Shown one piece after another: positions 62,217 to 64,000 of a stretch of 64,000 nucleotides of DNA. Both the position numbers and the translations under genes were made by a program. Numbering within the stretch: position 1 is the stretch's first letter; each line of letters begins with the position of its first letter. Source of the DNA: Actinomyces marseillensis (lineage in GTDB: Bacteria; Actinomycetota; Actinomycetes; Actinomycetales; Actinomycetaceae); the NCBI RefSeq assembly GCF_900155605.1, contig NZ_LT707420.1, positions 854,662-918,661 on the forward strand. The letters run 5' to 3'. The notes beneath the pieces were generated by a model, which made no database searches, was not told where the DNA came from, and saw only the letters and a program-made list of their open reading frames with translations.

Positions 62217-63176
62217 ATGACAAACCCCGTGTTCTCAAAGATGGAGCGAGACTGGTCTCGCACCGATTCGACTCCCGCGGGCTACCCGGCAATGCCCGGC
62301 TACCAGCCCACGAATGCTCAAGCTCCCGGGACAACCGTTGTTGATCCCGTGCGCTACCCCTATGCTCAGCCCCAGGCCTCGACCTATGGGGCCCAGGCTC
62401 AAGGCGGCTACGCTGGCGCCCCCAGCGTTGACCCCTCCGTGTATGCCGACCTCCAGCAGGCCTACCAGGCGCCTTCCGCAGACGCGGTTGATCGCGGTCG
62501 CATGACCTATGACGATGCCTTGATGAAGACTGGAATCTCTTTCCTTATCCTGCTTCTTGGTGCAGCTCCTGCGTGGTTCCTCGCTGCAACGAACCCCATG
62601 CTGGGCGTTGTCGCTATGGGACTGGGGACGCTTATCGCTTTCATTCTGGCAATGGTGAATTCCTTCTCGAAGACCATTCGCCCGGGGCTCATCATGGCTT
62701 ACGCCTTCGCAGAAGGTGTCTCGCTGGGTGCCTTGTCCTCCTTCATGGAAATGACCTACCCGGGCATCGTCGCTCAGGCATTCATCGCAACCCTTGCCGT
62801 TACGGGAATTACGCTTGTCCTCTTCACTTCCGGCAAGGTGCGTAATTCGCCCAAGCTCGCGAAGTTCACCTTGATCGGAATCTTGGCGCTTCTCCTGACT
62901 CGCATCGCAAATGCAGTTTTGGTGGCCTTCGGAGCGATGGCGCCCATCGACACGATCTACGTCAAGGGCATTCCGCTGGGCGTGGTTGTCTCCCTCATCG
63001 CCGTTGTTCTTGCAACCATGGCCTTGATCGGTGACTTCGATACCGTCAAGCAGGGCGTTGAGCGAGGTGCTCCCGTGCAATTCGCGTGGTACTGCGCCTT
63101 CGGCATCATGGTCACGGTCGTGTGGATGTACGTCGAAATCCTGCGAATTCTTTCGATCTTGGCGTCTCGTCGCTAA
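62217..63176 (+). CDS. Bax inhibitor-1 / YccA-family membrane protein
   Basis: 319 residues. A hydrophilic N-terminus of about 95 residues rich in Pro, Gln, Ala and Tyr (YQPTNAQAPG; AQPQASTYGAQ) precedes seven hydrophobic segments from residue 100. Blocks such as LIMAYAFAEGVSLGALSSFMEMTYPGIVAQAFIATLAVTG and FDTVKQGVERGAP are typical of the bacterial BI-1-like family, which includes proton-sensitive calcium leak channels. Actual role here unknown. GGGAAAGGAAATCTC precedes the ATG. A 12-base hairpin terminator follows the stop. Confidence 0.88.
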   Translation: MTNPVFSKMERDWSRTDSTPAGYPAMPGYQPTNAQAPGTTVVDPVRYPYAQPQASTYGAQAQGGYAGAPSVDPSVYADLQQAYQAPSADAVDRGRMTYDDALMKTGISFLILLLGAAPAWFLAATNPMLGVVAMGLGTLIAFILAMVNSFSKTIRPGLIMAYAFAEGVSLGALSSFMEMTYPGIVAQAFIATLAVTGITLVLFTSGKVRNSPKLAKFTLIGILALLLTRIANAVLVAFGAMAPIDTIYVKGIPLGVVVSLIAVVLATMALIGDFDTVKQGVERGAPVQFAWYCAFGIMVTVVWMYVEILRILSILASRR

Positions 63177-63182
63177 CAAGTT

Positions 63183-63210
63183 GGGGTCGCGCTCGCTCGA
63201 GCGTGGCCCC
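63183..63210 (+). terminator. terminator of the Bax1-I family gene
   Basis: Twelve-pair stem with two G-T wobbles (63183-63194 with 63199-63210), loop GCTC, seven bases after the stop. Confidence 0.75.
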
Positions 63211-63280
63211 TTCTGCATCCTTCGGGATGCCTCATTGAATAACTCAATCCTCTATCGCAGTACTTCCCAAAGGAGAAACC

Positions 63281-63679
63281 ATGGAAAACCTAATAGTGAC
63301 AGGTGAATTTGGCCGTAAGCCTACTCTGGAATTTACTGATTCCACCCCCAGCGATGAGCTGCTCGTTGAGGTCCTGCATGAGGGCGATGGCCAGGTCGTC
63401 GAAGCTGGAGACACCATCCACTGCCATTACCTGGGGCAAGTCTGGGATGGAAACGTCTTCGATAACTCCTACGACCGCGGTGCTGCACTGAGCTTCCAAA
63501 TCGGCGTGGGAATGGTCATTCGCGGTTGGGACGAGGGACTCATTGGCCAGCGCGTAGGTTCGCGCGTCCTGCTGTCCATTCCTTCCGAATACGGTTATGG
63601 TCAGCGCGGTGTTCCTCAGGCTGGGATCCGCGGCGGCGATACCCTTGTTTTCGTCACCGATATTCTCGGTGTCGCCTGA
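63281..63679 (+). CDS. FKBP-type peptidyl-prolyl cis-trans isomerase
   Basis: 132 residues, one FKBP domain, no signal peptide, so cytoplasmic. EAGDTIHCHYLGQVWDGNVFDNSYDRGAALSFQIGVGMVIRGWDEGLIGQRVGSRVLLSIPSEYGYGQRG holds the Tyr, Phe-Asp, Trp and Tyr that shape the FK506 pocket. AAAGGAGAAACC precedes the ATG. It accelerates proline isomerisation in folding. Confidence 0.93.
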   Translation: MENLIVTGEFGRKPTLEFTDSTPSDELLVEVLHEGDGQVVEAGDTIHCHYLGQVWDGNVFDNSYDRGAALSFQIGVGMVIRGWDEGLIGQRVGSRVLLSIPSEYGYGQRGVPQAGIRGGDTLVFVTDILGVA

Positions 63680-63708
63680 GCCAACAAACTGAAAAGACGA
63701 GGCTAAGC

Positions 63709-64000
63709 ATGAGCGAAAAGGATGCGCAGCAAGCAGCATCAGCCCCCGATCAACGCCCCAGCCGTTCGGATAGGGGAGGAGGATCCAGCTCGAGCTTGGC
63801 CTCGTCACTTCTGAAACCTCTTGGGCAGATCAGGCGCCGCGTTCAAGAGCGGCGCTCTCATCTTCAGGGGGATGGACAAAGGCGCGTTCGCGTTGTCGTT
63901 GAGGATGAGCCCACCAGCCGAGATGCTTCCGAGGCTGTGCCTTGGTCCCTGCGCGTGGGCGCGGCGGTTGCGTGGCGCGCGATCGTCGTCGTCGCGGCGG
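63709..64000 (+). CDS. AI-2E-type transporter, N-terminal part (3' end outside window)
   Basis: The frame from ATG 63709 is open to the end of the window (97 codons). A hydrophilic N-terminus with many Gln, Arg and Ser residues (GGGSSSSLASSL; IRRRVQERR) leads into AVPWSLRVGAAVAWRAIVVVAA, which looks like the first helix of the AI-2E (YdiK/PerM) permease family. Only this part is visible, so the family call is tentative. GACGAGG precedes the start. It is 29 bases downstream of the FKBP gene. Confidence 0.55.
   Translation, partial: MSEKDAQQAASAPDQRPSRSDRGGGSSSSLASSLLKPLGQIRRRVQERRSHLQGDGQRRVRVVVEDEPTSRDASEAVPWSLRVGAAVAWRAIVVVAA

Overview
The window is a chromosomal stretch of a moderately high-GC actinobacterium. 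The evidence is a WhiB regulator, a CIRCE-controlled groES, an actinobacterial succinate dehydrogenase (SdhCAB), a GuaB/GuaB3 pair, DUF3017 and DUF501 proteins, a Tat-dependent EfeUOB iron system, and the gene order mfd - SurA-like lipoprotein - eno - divIC - DUF501 - ppx. An alpha-L-fucosidase, a galactokinase and acetate-forming enzymes suggest a host-associated fermenting member of the Actinomycetaceae (Actinomyces/Schaalia type). The genus is an inference. Most of the window is housekeeping and densely coded. I see no insertion sequence, prophage, CRISPR array or obvious defence system.

Layout. 1-7.4 kb: fucosidase end, coaA, a sugar permease, nnrD, then alr-tsaE-tsaB-rimI. 7.6-12.2 kb: sdhCAB followed by tsaD, so the t6A genes are split by the sdh operon. 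12.2-20.5 kb: a methyltransferase, orphan groES with CIRCE, a CcdA/DsbA-like redox pair, whiB, a MerR-type regulator, an AGE-family sugar epimerase and guaB. 20.5-23.2 kb: the only clearly accessory and decaying part. It holds a tetR gene with a probable operator and a UGT/MGT-type glycosyltransferase gene broken by one in-frame TGA. Both lie between two similar terminator hairpins, and a wrecked transaldolase/fructose-6-phosphate-aldolase-like gene follows. 23.2-28.5 kb: an exonuclease, a 61-codon gene with a strong ribosome binding site, guaB3, two small membrane proteins and fumC. 28.7-36 kb: an MFS transporter, tatB convergent with and overlapping tatC-tatA, then efeUOB, a methyltransferase and a cupin. 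36-43.8 kb: nadE, a sirtuin, ackA, pta, DUF3017 and a DAACS symporter. 43.9-53 kb: a two-domain phosphofructokinase and pgi, a CDF metal exporter, an alcohol dehydrogenase, xth, a 2'-5' RNA ligase-like protein and galK. 53-64 kb: pth, mfd, a lipoprotein, eno, divIC, DUF501, ppx, a tRNA with anticodon UAA, a Bax1-I family protein, an FKBP and the start of an AI-2E-type transporter.

How it fits together. Central carbon and redox metabolism dominate: pfk, pgi, eno, sdh, fumC, pta-ackA, nadE and nnrD. Iron uptake (EfeUOB, with an iron-regulator-like box) sits beside the Tat translocase that its peroxidase EfeB needs. About a dozen start codons lack a Shine-Dalgarno sequence and instead have a TANNNT-like (or CANNNT-like) hexamer ending 6-7 bases upstream, the signature of leaderless transcription. 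Starts, terminators and operators were judged by eye. No search or folding program was run.
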